Shown here: one piece after another, positions 40,524-49,565 of the stretch | Position numbering within the stretch: the stretch's first letter is position 1 | Layout of the letters: every line of letters begins with the position of its first letter | Assembly: GCF_001905795.1 (NCBI RefSeq) | Contig: NZ_LIXJ01000010.1 | Coordinates: forward strand, 62,001 to 126,000 | DNA: 64,000 nt | Direction of reading: 5' to 3' | Source of the DNA: Streptomyces sp. CB01580 | GTDB lineage: Bacteria > Actinomycetota > Actinomycetes > Streptomycetales > Streptomycetaceae | Position numbers and translations under genes: made by a program | The notes under the pieces: generated by a model | What the model was told of the DNA's origin: nothing | The model's database searches: none | What the model saw: the letters and a program-made list of their open reading frames with translations, nothing else

Positions 40524-42136
40524 CGGACCCTCACCACTTCCCCCGCCCGCGCGGCGGTCGGACGGCCGTCCCTGACCGCGACCCGTCCGGCGACCACCAC
40601 GGTACCGATGCCCTCGGGCGCCAGCAGCGGACGCTCGAACGTGGCACGGTCGCACACCGTCCCCGGATCGAACACCACCAGGTCCGCCACGGCGCCGTCG
40701 CGGACCACACCACGGCCGGTGAGCCCGAACCGCCGGGCCGGCAGCCCCGACATCTTGTGCACCGCCCGCTCCAGCGACAGCAGTCGCTGATCGCGGGCGT
40801 AGTGGCCGAGCACACGGGCGAAGCTCCCCGCCCAACGGGGGTGCGGGCGGCCGGGCTTGGGGACGCCGTCCGAGCCGATCATCGACAGCGGACCGGCCAG
40901 CACCCGCCGGACGTCTTCCTCGCGCATGGAGTGGCTGATGATGGTCACCTCGCCCCGCTCCGCCAGCAGCAGGTCGCACACGTAGTCGACCGGGTCGACA
41001 CCCTGCTCGGCGGCGAGATCGGCGACCCGGCGGCCCTCGGCCTCCGGACGGGACCGCGCGGCGGCCACCGCGATGAGGTCCCAGCCGCCGTTGCCCACGG
41101 TGTTCTCCCACCCCTCGACGCCCGTGGCGATGTCCGCCCGGATCCGGTCGCGGACGTCCTCCCGGCCCAGCCGTTCCAGCAGCGCGCCGACACCGCCCTC
41201 GCTCGCCCACGGCGGCAGCATCGCGTGCAGCACGGTGCTGCCCGCGGTGTACGGGTACACGTCGCACAGCACGTCCACCCCTGCGGCGCGGGCCCGCTCC
41301 AGCCGGGGCAGGGTGCGCAGCGTGGCCCCCCAGGCGTGCCGGCCCGCGGTCTTGTGGTGGGAGACCTGGAGCGCGGCGCCGGAACGCTCCGCGATCTCCA
41401 GCGCCTCCTCCAGCGCCGATTCCACCTGCGACATCTCGTCGCGCAGATGGGTGACGTAGGGCTTGCCGTGGCGGGCGGCGACCCGGGCCAGTGCGACGAT
41501 CTCCTCGGTGGCGGCGTAGGTGCCGGGCGGGTAGATCAGCCCGGTGGACAGGCCCGCCGCGCCCTGCTCCAGCGCCCGGTCGAGCAGCGCGCACATGGCG
41601 TCCAGCTCGTCGGGGCGGGGCGGACGGTCCTCGAAGCCCATCACCCCGGCGCGCAACGTGCCGTGGCCCACCAGCGAGGCGATGTGGTTGTGCCGCAGCG
41701 CGGGGTCCTGACCGGCGGCGAACGCGTCGAAGTCCACCGCGGGCCGGACCGGACCGATCCCGAACGTCACCCGGAGGTGCTCGGCCAGCTCGGGCAGCCG
41801 CTTCGGCAGCGACGGGAACAGACTGGTCCCGCAGTTGCCGCAGATCTCCGTGGTGACGCCCTGGAGCAGCGGCGCGAGTCGCAGGTCGTCGGCCGGTTCC
41901 GGCACGCCGTCGCCGAGCGGCGCGGCCAGTGCGTCGGAATGGGTGTGCACGTCGATGAAGCCGGGGGCGACGGCCCGGCCGGACACGTCCAGGACCTCGG
42001 CCGCCGCGGCCGGCGTGCCCGCCGGGAGCACGGTGATCCGTCCGTCCGCCACCGCGACGTCCGCCTCCCGGGCGGGCGCGCCGGTGCCGTCGACGAGCAG
42101 TCCGCCGCGCAGCAGCAGATCCACGGGGCGGCCCAT
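40520..42136 (-). CDS. N-acyl-D-amino-acid deacylase (amidohydrolase)
   Basis: A 538-residue metal-dependent amidohydrolase. The N-terminal composite beta domain (LLLRGGLLVDGTG) is followed by the metal motif PGFIDVHTHSD, then ICGNCGTSLFP, characteristic of D-aminoacylases. Further on come LSTGLIYPPGTYA, THLRDEM, QVSHHKT and IGSDGVPKPG (final metal Asp). These enzymes release D-amino acids from N-acyl derivatives; relatives act on D-glutamate, D-aspartate or imides. The start codon shares bases with the ABC ATPase stop (TGATG), so it is co-translated with the importer. Confidence 0.9.
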   Translation of the reverse strand: MGRPVDLLLRGGLLVDGTGAPAREADVAVADGRITVLPAGTPAAAAEVLDVSGRAVAPGFIDVHTHSDALAAPLGDGVPEPADDLRLAPLLQGVTTEICGNCGTSLFPSLPKRLPELAEHLRVTFGIGPVRPAVDFDAFAAGQDPALRHNHIASLVGHGTLRAGVMGFEDRPPRPDELDAMCALLDRALEQGAAGLSTGLIYPPGTYAATEEIVALARVAARHGKPYVTHLRDEMSQVESALEEALEIAERSGAALQVSHHKTAGRHAWGATLRTLPRLERARAAGVDVLCDVYPYTAGSTVLHAMLPPWASEGGVGALLERLGREDVRDRIRADIATGVEGWENTVGNGGWDLIAVAAARSRPEAEGRRVADLAAEQGVDPVDYVCDLLLAERGEVTIISHSMREEDVRRVLAGPLSMIGSDGVPKPGRPHPRWAGSFARVLGHYARDQRLLSLERAVHKMSGLPARRFGLTGRGVVRDGAVADLVVFDPGTVCDRATFERPLLAPEGIGTVVVAGRVAVRDGRPTAARAGEVVRVR

Positions 42137-42921
42137 CACAGCACCGTCGACAGGAAGGCCCGCGTGCGCGCGTGGCGCGGGGCGGTGAACAGGAGGTCCG
42201 GGCTCCCGGACTCGACGACGGCGCCCTGGTCCATGAACACGACCCGGTCGGCGACCTCGCGGGCGAAGCCCATCTCGTGCGTGACCACGATCATGGTCAT
42301 GCCCCGGCGGGCCAGGTCGCGCATGACGCCCAGCACCTCGCCGACGAGTTCGGGGTCGAGGGCGGAGGTCGGTTCGTCGAAGAGCATCAGATCGGGCTCC
42401 ATGGCCAGCGCGCGGGCGATCGCCACGCGCTGCTGCTGACCGCCCGACAACTGCGCCGGGTAGTGGTCCGCGCGGTCCGCGAGACCGACCTCGGCCAGCA
42501 GCTCCAGGGCCCGCTTCGCGGCCTCGGCGCGGGAACGGCCCTTCACGGCGACCGGGCCCTCCATCACGTTCTGCACCGCCGTGCGGTGCGGGAACAGGTG
42601 GAACCGCTGGAACACCATCCCGATCCGCTCACGCTGGCGCCGCACGTCGCGCGGACGCATCTCGCGCAGGACCCGGCCGGACGTGCCGTGCTGCTCGTAG
42701 CCGATCAGCTCGCCGTTCATCCACACCCGGCCCGCGTCGATCCCCTCAAGATGGTTGAAGCAGCGCAGCAGCGTCGACTTGCCGGAGCCGGAGGGGCCGA
42801 TGACGCACAGCACCTCACCGCTGCGGACGTTGAGATCGATGCCCTTCAGCACCTCGGTGTCACCGAACCGTTTGCGGACCTTGCGGGCCCTGAGGACCAC
42901 GTCGCCCATGGCGTCGCTCAT
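42136..42921 (-). CDS. polar amino acid ABC transporter ATP-binding protein
   Basis: A 261-residue ATPase of the GlnQ/HisP family: Walker A GPSGSGKST, Q-loop MVFQRFHLFPH, signature LSGGQQQR, Walker B LMLFDEPTSALDPE and the typical GMTMIVVTHEMGFAREVADR. The insertion between residues 80 and 100 (EQHGTSGRVLREMRPR) is slightly longer than usual. The ATG at 42921 overlaps the permease stop (ATGA). Confidence 0.92.
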   Translation of the reverse strand: MSDAMGDVVLRARKVRKRFGDTEVLKGIDLNVRSGEVLCVIGPSGSGKSTLLRCFNHLEGIDAGRVWMNGELIGYEQHGTSGRVLREMRPRDVRRQRERIGMVFQRFHLFPHRTAVQNVMEGPVAVKGRSRAEAAKRALELLAEVGLADRADHYPAQLSGGQQQRVAIARALAMEPDLMLFDEPTSALDPELVGEVLGVMRDLARRGMTMIVVTHEMGFAREVADRVVFMDQGAVVESGSPDLLFTAPRHARTRAFLSTVL

Positions 42922-43883
42922 GCCGTCGCTCCCTTCCCGGCGTTCCGTCCGGGTCTCAGATCGGCCAGGATCCTGCGCCGCAGCGGCGGGGCGGCCCCCG
43001 GGCTGTAGCGGCGTTCGACCGCGTGCTGTCCGATGCTGGCGAGCGTGGTGAGGGCCAGGTACCAGAAGGACGCCACCAGCAGCAGCGCCACCACCTCGAA
43101 GTTGGCGAGGTAGAGGTGCTGGGAGACGGTCATCAGGTCGGAGCCCGCGATGACCGACACCAGCGAGGTCGTCTTGAGCATGGAGATGAACTGGTTGCCG
43201 AACGGCGGGACGATGACCCGCATCGCCTGCGGGAGGACGACCCGGAACAGGATCTGGCGGTTCGACATCCCGAGGGACGCCCCCGCCTCGCGCTGGCCGG
43301 GATCCACGCTCCCGATGCCCGCCCGGACGATCTCGGCCATGTAGGCGCCCTCGTTGATGGAGAGTCCGAGCAGGGCCGCCACGAAACCGGTGATGACCTG
43401 GTTCGACTGCCAGCTGATCAGCTTCGGCCCGTCGAACGGCACACCGATGCTGATCACCGGGAACAGCAGGGCCAGGTTGAACCAGAAGATCAGCTGGACC
43501 AGCAGCGGGGTGCCCCGGAAGAACCAGGTGTACGCACCGGCCGTGAACCGCAGCACCGGGCTGTCGGAGAGCTGCATCACCGCGACGACCACGCCGATGA
43601 CGACGCCGACGGTCATCGAGACGAGGGTGAGCTGGATCGTCACCCACAGACCCTGGAGGATCACCGTGTCGAACTGGTACTCGGCGACGATGTCCCAGTG
43701 CAGGTGGGGATTGACGATGATGGTGTACGCGATCCACACCGCGAACAGCGCGGCGGCCAGCACCGCCAGCCAGCGCGCCGGACGGGGGCGGCGGCTCAGC
43801 CTGAGGGCGAGGTCGTCGTCGGGCGCTGCCGCGCCGTCCACCGGCGCCTCGGACGTTTTCTGGTACGTCATGTCCGTTCTCAC
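42918..43883 (-). CDS. polar amino acid ABC transporter permease
   Basis: A 321-residue HisM/GlnP-type permease. A long cytoplasmic N-terminus precedes a first helix (WLAVLAAALFAVWIAYTIIV), then GLWVTIQLTLVSM and YTWFFRGTPLLVQLIFWF, with the EAA loop GQREAGASLGMSNRQILFRVVLPQA seen in part. The GTG at 43881-43883 overlaps the binding-protein stop by 4 bp; an ATG 12 nt downstream (43871) is an alternative start. A single permease suggests a homodimeric channel. Confidence 0.92.
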   Translation of the reverse strand: MRTDMTYQKTSEAPVDGAAAPDDDLALRLSRRPRPARWLAVLAAALFAVWIAYTIIVNPHLHWDIVAEYQFDTVILQGLWVTIQLTLVSMTVGVVIGVVVAVMQLSDSPVLRFTAGAYTWFFRGTPLLVQLIFWFNLALLFPVISIGVPFDGPKLISWQSNQVITGFVAALLGLSINEGAYMAEIVRAGIGSVDPGQREAGASLGMSNRQILFRVVLPQAMRVIVPPFGNQFISMLKTTSLVSVIAGSDLMTVSQHLYLANFEVVALLLVASFWYLALTTLASIGQHAVERRYSPGAAPPLRRRILADLRPGRNAGKGATA

Positions 43884-44767
43884 TGCCCGTCGTTGACCGT
43901 TGCCTCGGTGACGGCGCTGTCGCCGACCTTCCAGGTGTCGAGGATCTTGCGGTACTCACCGCTGTCGATCAGCTCCTGCAGGGCCTTGTGCACCGCGTCG
44001 CGCAGTCCGGCCTGGCTCTTCGAGACCGCGATGCCCCACGGGGCGGTGCCATACTGCTTCGGCAGCACCTCGTACGCGCCGCTCTTCTTCTCGGTGAACA
44101 TCCTGGCGACGGGGTAGTCGACGATGGTCGCGACGGCGCGCCCGCTGTCCAGTTGCAGCAGCCCCGTCGGCGCGTCCTCGCTCTGCGAGATCCGCATCTT
44201 CTCGCCGCACTTGGCGTTCTGCTCCTCGCCGATGCGGAGGTTGGAGCTGCCCTTGGCGAGGACGACGCTCTTTCCGCACAGGTCCGCGAGCGACGTGATG
44301 CCCTGCGGGTTCCCCTTCTTCGTCATGATGACGCCGCCGGTGCGGAAGTAGTCGACGAAGTCGACCGCCTGCCGCCGCTGGGCGCTGTCCGTCATGGACG
44401 ACATGACCAGGTCGAAGCGGCCGGACTCCAGCCCCGGGATCAGCCCGTCGAACGCGGCGTTGGTGAGTTCCACCTTCAGCTTCAGCCGGCCGGCGACGGC
44501 CTTGGCCAGATCGGGGTCGACACCGGTGAGCCGGGTGGTTCCCGGCTCGTACATCTCCATCGGCGGGTACCCCACCGCGGTGGCCACCCTGAGCACCCCC
44601 TTCTGCCGGTACGGGTCGGGGAGCAGTTCGGCGGCCGACCGGGAGTCGGCGGCCCGGGAGGCACTGCCGGTCGGGGCGTCGCCCTGGTTGGAACGGCCGC
44701 AGGCGGTGGCCGCGAGGGCGACCATGGCCAGGGCTGCCAGACAGCGCAGAGAACGGTGACGTTTCAT
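43880..44767 (-). CDS. family 3 amino-acid-binding lipoprotein
   Basis: A 295-residue lipoprotein (lipobox ATAC, cysteine at residue 23) of the SBP_bac_3 family. It has PMEMYEPGTTRLTGVDPDLAKAVAGRL, GLIPGLESGRFDLVMSSMTDSAQR and VDFVDYFRTGGVIM in sequence. These features are shared by polar amino-acid receptors; ABC neighbours are directly downstream. First gene of the five-gene importer-deacylase-hydrolase operon; GAGGGAGAAA precedes the ATG. The ligand may be an acidic or N-acyl-D-amino acid given the operon, but binding specificity cannot be read here. Confidence 0.9.
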   Translation of the reverse strand: MKRHRSLRCLAALAMVALAATACGRSNQGDAPTGSASRAADSRSAAELLPDPYRQKGVLRVATAVGYPPMEMYEPGTTRLTGVDPDLAKAVAGRLKLKVELTNAAFDGLIPGLESGRFDLVMSSMTDSAQRRQAVDFVDYFRTGGVIMTKKGNPQGITSLADLCGKSVVLAKGSSNLRIGEEQNAKCGEKMRISQSEDAPTGLLQLDSGRAVATIVDYPVARMFTEKKSGAYEVLPKQYGTAPWGIAVSKSQAGLRDAVHKALQELIDSGEYRKILDTWKVGDSAVTEATVNDGQ

Positions 44768-44823
44768 CTGATTTCTCCCTCAACGGGGTGGCGGTGCGCC
44801 GATGCTGGCAGCCGGGCCCCGGG

Positions 44824-44847
44824 GAATGGAAGATGATGAAGCCATTC
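44824..44847. promoter_or_regulatory. 24-bp inverted repeat upstream of the amino-acid ABC operon
   Basis: GAATGG-N12-CCATTC has perfect 6-bp arms. It lies 57 bp upstream of the binding-protein ATG (minus strand) and 56 bp before the LAS peptidase start (plus strand). The spacing suits a LysR- or GntR-type dimer. Confidence 0.4.
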
Positions 44848-44902
44848 ATGCCTGACCATCGAATTCTGTACGGGTCCCGGCGCGGCCGGTCCCGGAACGG
44901 GA

Positions 44903-45862
44903 ATGGGGCATCGCATGTCACGACCTCTCGGCCGGCGGGGCCTGCTGCTGTCGGCCGGCGGGCTGCTCGCCGGGGCCGCGGGCTGCTCGGGGACCTCCGG
45001 GACGGCGACGGGGCCGTCCGGACCCGCGTCCCCGCACGCGTCGCTCCCCGCGGCCACCGCCTGGCGCCCGAACCGCGACGACGTGGACCCCGACGTGAAG
45101 CTGCGGGCCGTCCAGGTGGTGGAGGCGATCGGCGCGTGGCCCGCCGGACAGGGCGGCGCGGCGGCCGCGAAGCGCCGGGTGGCCGCGCTGGCGGCGGCGC
45201 CGTCGCTGGTGGACGCGGCGGGCCCGATGAGGCCCGCCGCGGACGAGGCCGCACTCCAGGTGATCGACGCGCAGTACGGCGGAATCCTGGCGGACACCGC
45301 CAGCGTGATGGTGGCGTACCGGCAGTGGACCCCGGGCCGGGCCGGTGGCACCACCGTCGACGTACGGCTGAGGCGGGCGCGTCCGCGATGGGAGGTCACC
45401 GCGCTGCATCCGGGGCCGCTGCGCCCCGCCGCGCCCCGACTTCCCGCGGAGGCACGGCGGGTTCTCGATCACGCCCGGATCGGGCTTCCTCCGGCGGCGA
45501 GGGCCGATGTCCGCAGCGGGCACATCCGTCCGGCCGCGCTCGGGGCTCTGCTGGACCTGGCCGGCACGTACCGGATCGACGTCACCGTGTTCAGCTCCGG
45601 GCACCCGCTGTACGTGTTCGGCACCGACCGGCGCAGCGACCACCCGCCGGGCCGCGCCTTCGACGTGTGGCGCATCGACGGGCACCCGGTCGTCGACCGG
45701 GCGACCCCGCGGCGGTTGGTCGAGTCGTTCATGCGGGACGCCGCCGCGGCGGGTTCGTACAACGTGGGCGGGCCGGTGCGGGTGTCCGGGGGCGCGACGC
45801 CCAACCAGTTCTTCACGGACGACACCCACCACGACCACGTGCACGTAGGATTCGCGGGCTGA
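44903..45862 (+). CDS. LAS-type metallopeptidase-like lipoprotein (M15/MepA-like)
   Basis: A 319-residue exported protein. The N-terminus RPLGRRGLLLSAGGLLAGAAGC looks like a Tat-type lipoprotein signal. The C-terminal domain carries the LAS zinc motif: H247-x6-D254 in SDHPPGRAFDVW and H312-x-H314 in HDHVHVGF. LAS enzymes (VanY, MepA, lysostaphin relatives) cleave peptidoglycan peptides. A non-catalytic domain covers residues 45-165. It is divergent from the amino-acid ABC operon and may generate its substrates. Either ATG 44903 or ATG 44915 could be the start. Catalytic function is inferred from the motif alone. Confidence 0.72.
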   Translation: MGHRMSRPLGRRGLLLSAGGLLAGAAGCSGTSGTATGPSGPASPHASLPAATAWRPNRDDVDPDVKLRAVQVVEAIGAWPAGQGGAAAAKRRVAALAAAPSLVDAAGPMRPAADEAALQVIDAQYGGILADTASVMVAYRQWTPGRAGGTTVDVRLRRARPRWEVTALHPGPLRPAAPRLPAEARRVLDHARIGLPPAARADVRSGHIRPAALGALLDLAGTYRIDVTVFSSGHPLYVFGTDRRSDHPPGRAFDVWRIDGHPVVDRATPRRLVESFMRDAAAAGSYNVGGPVRVSGGATPNQFFTDDTHHDHVHVGFAG

Positions 45863-45877
45863 CGCCCGCGGCGCGGC

Positions 45878-46411
45878 TCAGGCGCGCTGGTCGAGACCGG
45901 CGCCGAGCGGCGGCCGGGGAGCGTCGAGCAGCGAACTGTCCACCTCGCCGACGCCCCATCCGTACGCCAGCTTGTGCACCTCCAGCACGAAGAACGAGTC
46001 GGTGGAGACGACGCCGTCGATGAGATGCAGTCTGCGGTTCATCAGGTCCGTGAAATGGTCGGTGTCGCGGCAGATCACCTCCGCCATCACGTCGTACGTG
46101 CCCGCCGTCATGATCACGTAGGAGGTCTCCGGCAGCTCCCGCAGCCGTCGGCAGACCTCCTGCGCGGTGCCCGGCCGCACCCGGATGCCGACCATGGCGA
46201 ACCGGTCGAATCCGATGGTCAGCGGGTTGGCGATGCCGACGATCTGCAGCGTGCCGTTCTCCTCCATGCGCTGCACGCGGTAGCGCACGGAGGAGGCCGG
46301 GATGTCCAGTTCCTCGCCGATCTGGCTGTACGGGCGGCGGCCGTCCGCCTGGAGTGCGGCGATGATCCGGCGGTCGGTGTCGTCCAGGGGGCTGCCACCC
46401 TGCGTGCTCAT
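45878..46411 (-). CDS. Lrp/AsnC-family transcriptional regulator
   Basis: A 177-residue protein with an AsnC HTH at residues 8-60 (LDDTDRRIIAALQADGRRPY, IGEELDIPASSVRYRVQRME) and a RAM ligand-binding domain (VMAEVICRDTDHFTDLMNRRLHLIDGVVST in part). It is the third gene of the aldehyde dehydrogenase-oxidase-regulator unit on the minus strand, 85 bp after the oxidase. By position it likely controls polyamine or amino-acid catabolism here; related streptomycete regulators respond to polyamines. Confidence 0.9.
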   Translation of the reverse strand: MSTQGGSPLDDTDRRIIAALQADGRRPYSQIGEELDIPASSVRYRVQRMEENGTLQIVGIANPLTIGFDRFAMVGIRVRPGTAQEVCRRLRELPETSYVIMTAGTYDVMAEVICRDTDHFTDLMNRRLHLIDGVVSTDSFFVLEVHKLAYGWGVGEVDSSLLDAPRPPLGAGLDQRA

Positions 46412-46496
46412 GCTGTTGCTCCGGCTCCCGTGCGCGGCCCGCCACCACGGGCGGGCCTGGCTCTTCGTCGTACGGGCCTATCCTGCCCGGCCCGGC

Positions 46497-47912
46497 TCAG
46501 GAGTCGAAGCCGAGGCCGAGTCGGTCCAGGGCGCGCAGCCACAGATTGCGGCGGCCGTCCGCGTCCTCGCGGGCCATGGACCGCCGGGTGGCCTCGACGC
46601 CCAGGTAGCGGACCGGCTCCGGGGGGAAGGGCACGGGCGGGCGGCGGATCATCGCGGGCCGGGTCCGCTCCGTGCGGCGGCCCGTGAGCAGGTCCAGCAT
46701 GACCTGGGCGCCGTAGCGGGTGGCGCCGACGCCGAGCCCGGTGTAGCCGAGGGCGTAGGAGACCCGGCCCCGCGCGGCGGTGCCGGCGAACATGCAGAAG
46801 CGGGTGGTGGAGTCGATGACCCCGCCCCAGGCGTGCGAGAAGCGGACGTCGGCGAGGGCGGGGAACGCCTCGGCGAACTGCGCGGCGAGCGTGTCGAAGG
46901 TGGCGGGGCGCTGGGTGTGGGCCTCGTCCACGGGGCTGCCGTAGTGGTAGACGGCGTCGTAGCCGCCGAAGAGAATGCGGTTGTCGTCGGTCTTGCGGAG
47001 GTAGTGGAACTGGTTGCCCGCGTCGGTGATCCCGTGGTCGCCGCTCCAGCCGATGGCGGCGAGCTGGTCGTCGCGGAGCGGTTCGGTGGTGAGCGCGTAG
47101 TCGTAGACCGGGATCATGCTGAGGGAGAGGCGCCGGAGCAGGGGCCGGTAGATGTTGGTGGCGAGCGCGACCTGCCGGGCGCCGACCGCGGCGTACGGTG
47201 TGGCGAGCCGCACCCGGCCGGTGTGCCGGGCGGTCAGCGCGGTGACCTCGGTGTGCTCGGCGATGCGGACCCCCAGGTCGAGGCAGGCGGCGCGCAGGCC
47301 CCAGACCAGCCGGGCGGGGTCGAGGAGCGCGTAGTCCGGGGACCACAGGCCGGCGGTCCAGACGGGGGAGTCGACGTACTCGCGCAGCTGCGTGCCGTCC
47401 AGCAGCCTGGTGTGCTCGCCGAACCGGTGGGCGAGGGCGTGCGCGCCCTTGAGCCCCTCGGCCTGCCAGGGGGTCGCGGCGACGGTGACCTTTCCGCTGC
47501 GGGTGAATCCGCAGTCGATGCCGTGGGTGTCCAGGTCGCGGCGGAAGGCGTCGAGGTTCTCCATGCCGAGCCGGTGCAGCAGCCGGGCCTCGGCGGGCCA
47601 GCGCTCGACGCCGTTGGCGAGGCCGTGGGTGAGGCTGGGGGAGCAGAACCCGCCGTTGCGGCCGCTGGCCGCGTGGCCGCAGGTGTTCTGTTCGAGGACC
47701 AGGACGTCCCGTTCGGGATGGTCGCGCTTGGCGAGGAGCGCCGTCCACAGCCCGGTGTACCCGCCGCCGACGACGGCGAGGTCGCAGGTGGTGTCGGCGG
47801 TCAGCCGCGGCAGCGGCGCGGGGTGCTCGGGACGGTCCGTCCAGTAGGGGGCGGTCTTCGTTTCGCGCAGTCGGTTGCGGTGGTCGGTGGGGCGCGGGGC
47901 TGCGGTGGTCAT
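46497..47912 (-). CDS. FAD-dependent oxidase, gamma-glutamylputrescine oxidase-like (PuuB)
   Basis: A 471-residue DAO-family flavoprotein with AVVGGGYTGLWTALLAKRD as FAD motif and ASGRNGGFCSP, a sequence typical of PuuB/OrdL proteins. Further features are IYRPLLRRLSLSMIPVYDYALTTEPL, and GYTGLGVGATRYGAQVMLDL near the C-terminus. PuuB oxidises gamma-glutamylputrescine to the aldehyde; the aldehyde dehydrogenase encoded upstream would then make the acid. ATG at 47910-47912; 106 bp separate it from the dehydrogenase gene. Confidence 0.87.
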   Translation of the reverse strand: MTTAAPRPTDHRNRLRETKTAPYWTDRPEHPAPLPRLTADTTCDLAVVGGGYTGLWTALLAKRDHPERDVLVLEQNTCGHAASGRNGGFCSPSLTHGLANGVERWPAEARLLHRLGMENLDAFRRDLDTHGIDCGFTRSGKVTVAATPWQAEGLKGAHALAHRFGEHTRLLDGTQLREYVDSPVWTAGLWSPDYALLDPARLVWGLRAACLDLGVRIAEHTEVTALTARHTGRVRLATPYAAVGARQVALATNIYRPLLRRLSLSMIPVYDYALTTEPLRDDQLAAIGWSGDHGITDAGNQFHYLRKTDDNRILFGGYDAVYHYGSPVDEAHTQRPATFDTLAAQFAEAFPALADVRFSHAWGGVIDSTTRFCMFAGTAARGRVSYALGYTGLGVGATRYGAQVMLDLLTGRRTERTRPAMIRRPPVPFPPEPVRYLGVEATRRSMAREDADGRRNLWLRALDRLGLGFDS

Positions 47913-48018
47913 GCGGTGGATACCTCGTTGCCGGCGTGGTGGGCGGCGTGGGCCGGGGCCCCGACGGGTGTGGTCGGGATCCCGGCCGACGGACGGACGG
48001 TCGGGTGGCGCGGGACGG

Positions 48019-49467
48019 TCAGAGGCTGATCACGCCGGTGCGGGTGTCGGTCATGTCCATGAGCGTCCACTTCCCGCCGATGCGGCCCCAGCCGGTGGAA
48101 CGGCCGCCGGCGCCGCCGAACGGCATGTTGATGTCCCACCAGTTGTTGCTCTCGTTCACGACGACCTGGCCCACGGCCATCTCCTCGATGAACCGGAAGG
48201 CGGAGGTCATGCTGCGGGTGAAGACGGCGCCCTGGAGGCCGAGGCGGTCGTCGTTGGCGATCCGCAGCAGATCGTCCTCGTCCTGGCCGGTGATGATCGG
48301 CACGACCGGTCCGAAGGACTCCTCGCGGGACAGCAGGCTGTCCTCCGGCACCCCGTCCACCACGGTGAATTCGTAGTAGAGGTCGGTGGGGTGGCCCGGG
48401 GCGCGCCGGCCGCCGAGCAGGATGTCCGCGCCGCGCTCGCGGGCGTCGGCCATGTGCCGGTCCATCTTGGCCGCGACGCCCTCGTTGTTCAGCGGGCCCA
48501 GGACCGTCGCGGGGTCGAACGGGTCGCCGAGGGTGATGCGCCCGGCCTCGCGCAGCACGGCCTCGACGAACGCGTCGTGGACGTCCCTGTGCACGACGAC
48601 GCGTTCGGTGGCGCAACAGACCTGCCCGGCGCACGGGTAGGCACCGTCCACGGCCGCCTTTGCCGCGGCCTCGACATCGGCGTCGGCGAGGACGACGAGG
48701 GGGCCGTTGCCGGAGCATTCCATGACGGAACGCTTGAGCCCTGCGGCGGCCTGGATCCTCGCCCCGGTCGCGGAGGAACCGATGAAGCCGATCGCGTGGA
48801 TGCCGTCGTGGCGCACCAGGGCCTCTCCGGTGTCGCCCTCGCCGGGCACGATGTTGACCAGGCCCTCGGGCACTCCGGCGGCGGTGAACGCCTCCATCGC
48901 CCGGAGCACGGTCAGCGGGGTGTTGGCCGGCGGCTTGACGACGTGGGCGTTGCCGGTGGCGAGCCCGGGGGCGACGAACTCCGCGAGCATCAGCAGCGGG
49001 AAGTTCCACGGCGTGATGATGCCCCAGGTGCCCACCGCGCGGTGGAAGGTGAACATCCGCTTGGTGTTGTCGGTGGAGAGCAGTGTCTCGCCGTGCAGCC
49101 GTACGGCGTCCTCCGCGTGCAGATGGAACAGCTTGGCCGCCTCCTCGATGTCGGCGACCGACTCGGCGAGCGGCTTGCCCTGCTCCAGGGTCTGGAGGCG
49201 GGCGAGTTCGTCCACGCGCCGGCCGAGCTCCGTGCCGATGCGGTGACAGACCTCGGCGCGGTCCCACACATTGGTCGCCGCCCAGGCGGGCTGGGCCTCG
49301 TTCGCGGCACGCACCGCCGCGTCGACATCGGCGGCCGAGGGCACCGGGAACGTCCCGACGAGTTCGCCCGTGGCGGGGCTGACGACCTCGTGGTCACGTC
49401 CCGACGTGCCCTCGGTGCGGGTGCCGTTGATGAAGAGCAGGTGCCGGTCGGCGGTCGGGGTGGTCAT
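48019..49467 (-). CDS. NAD(P)-dependent aldehyde dehydrogenase
   Basis: A 482-residue ALDH with the catalytic glutamate in VMECSGNGP and the catalytic cysteine in AGQVCCATER. TPWNFPLLM supplies the oxyanion asparagine, and IGSSATG-type cofactor contacts and ESFGPVVP are visible. It is the first gene of the minus-strand unit with the PuuB-like oxidase and AsnC regulator. It fits PuuC-type or succinate-semialdehyde dehydrogenase function. ECSGNGP differs from the common ELGGKxP, which places it in the divergent benzaldehyde/vanillin-type subgroup; specificity is uncertain. Confidence 0.87.
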   Translation of the reverse strand: MTTPTADRHLLFINGTRTEGTSGRDHEVVSPATGELVGTFPVPSAADVDAAVRAANEAQPAWAATNVWDRAEVCHRIGTELGRRVDELARLQTLEQGKPLAESVADIEEAAKLFHLHAEDAVRLHGETLLSTDNTKRMFTFHRAVGTWGIITPWNFPLLMLAEFVAPGLATGNAHVVKPPANTPLTVLRAMEAFTAAGVPEGLVNIVPGEGDTGEALVRHDGIHAIGFIGSSATGARIQAAAGLKRSVMECSGNGPLVVLADADVEAAAKAAVDGAYPCAGQVCCATERVVVHRDVHDAFVEAVLREAGRITLGDPFDPATVLGPLNNEGVAAKMDRHMADARERGADILLGGRRAPGHPTDLYYEFTVVDGVPEDSLLSREESFGPVVPIITGQDEDDLLRIANDDRLGLQGAVFTRSMTSAFRFIEEMAVGQVVVNESNNWWDINMPFGGAGGRSTGWGRIGGKWTLMDMTDTRTGVISL

Positions 49468-49565
49468 GAGATGGCCTCTCTGTCCTGTCTTGACCGGAAA
49501 GGGCGCGTCGGCTCGAATGCCTCGTCTGCCCGAGTCCGGTGCGAAGCGATGCCTGGAGACTCGCC

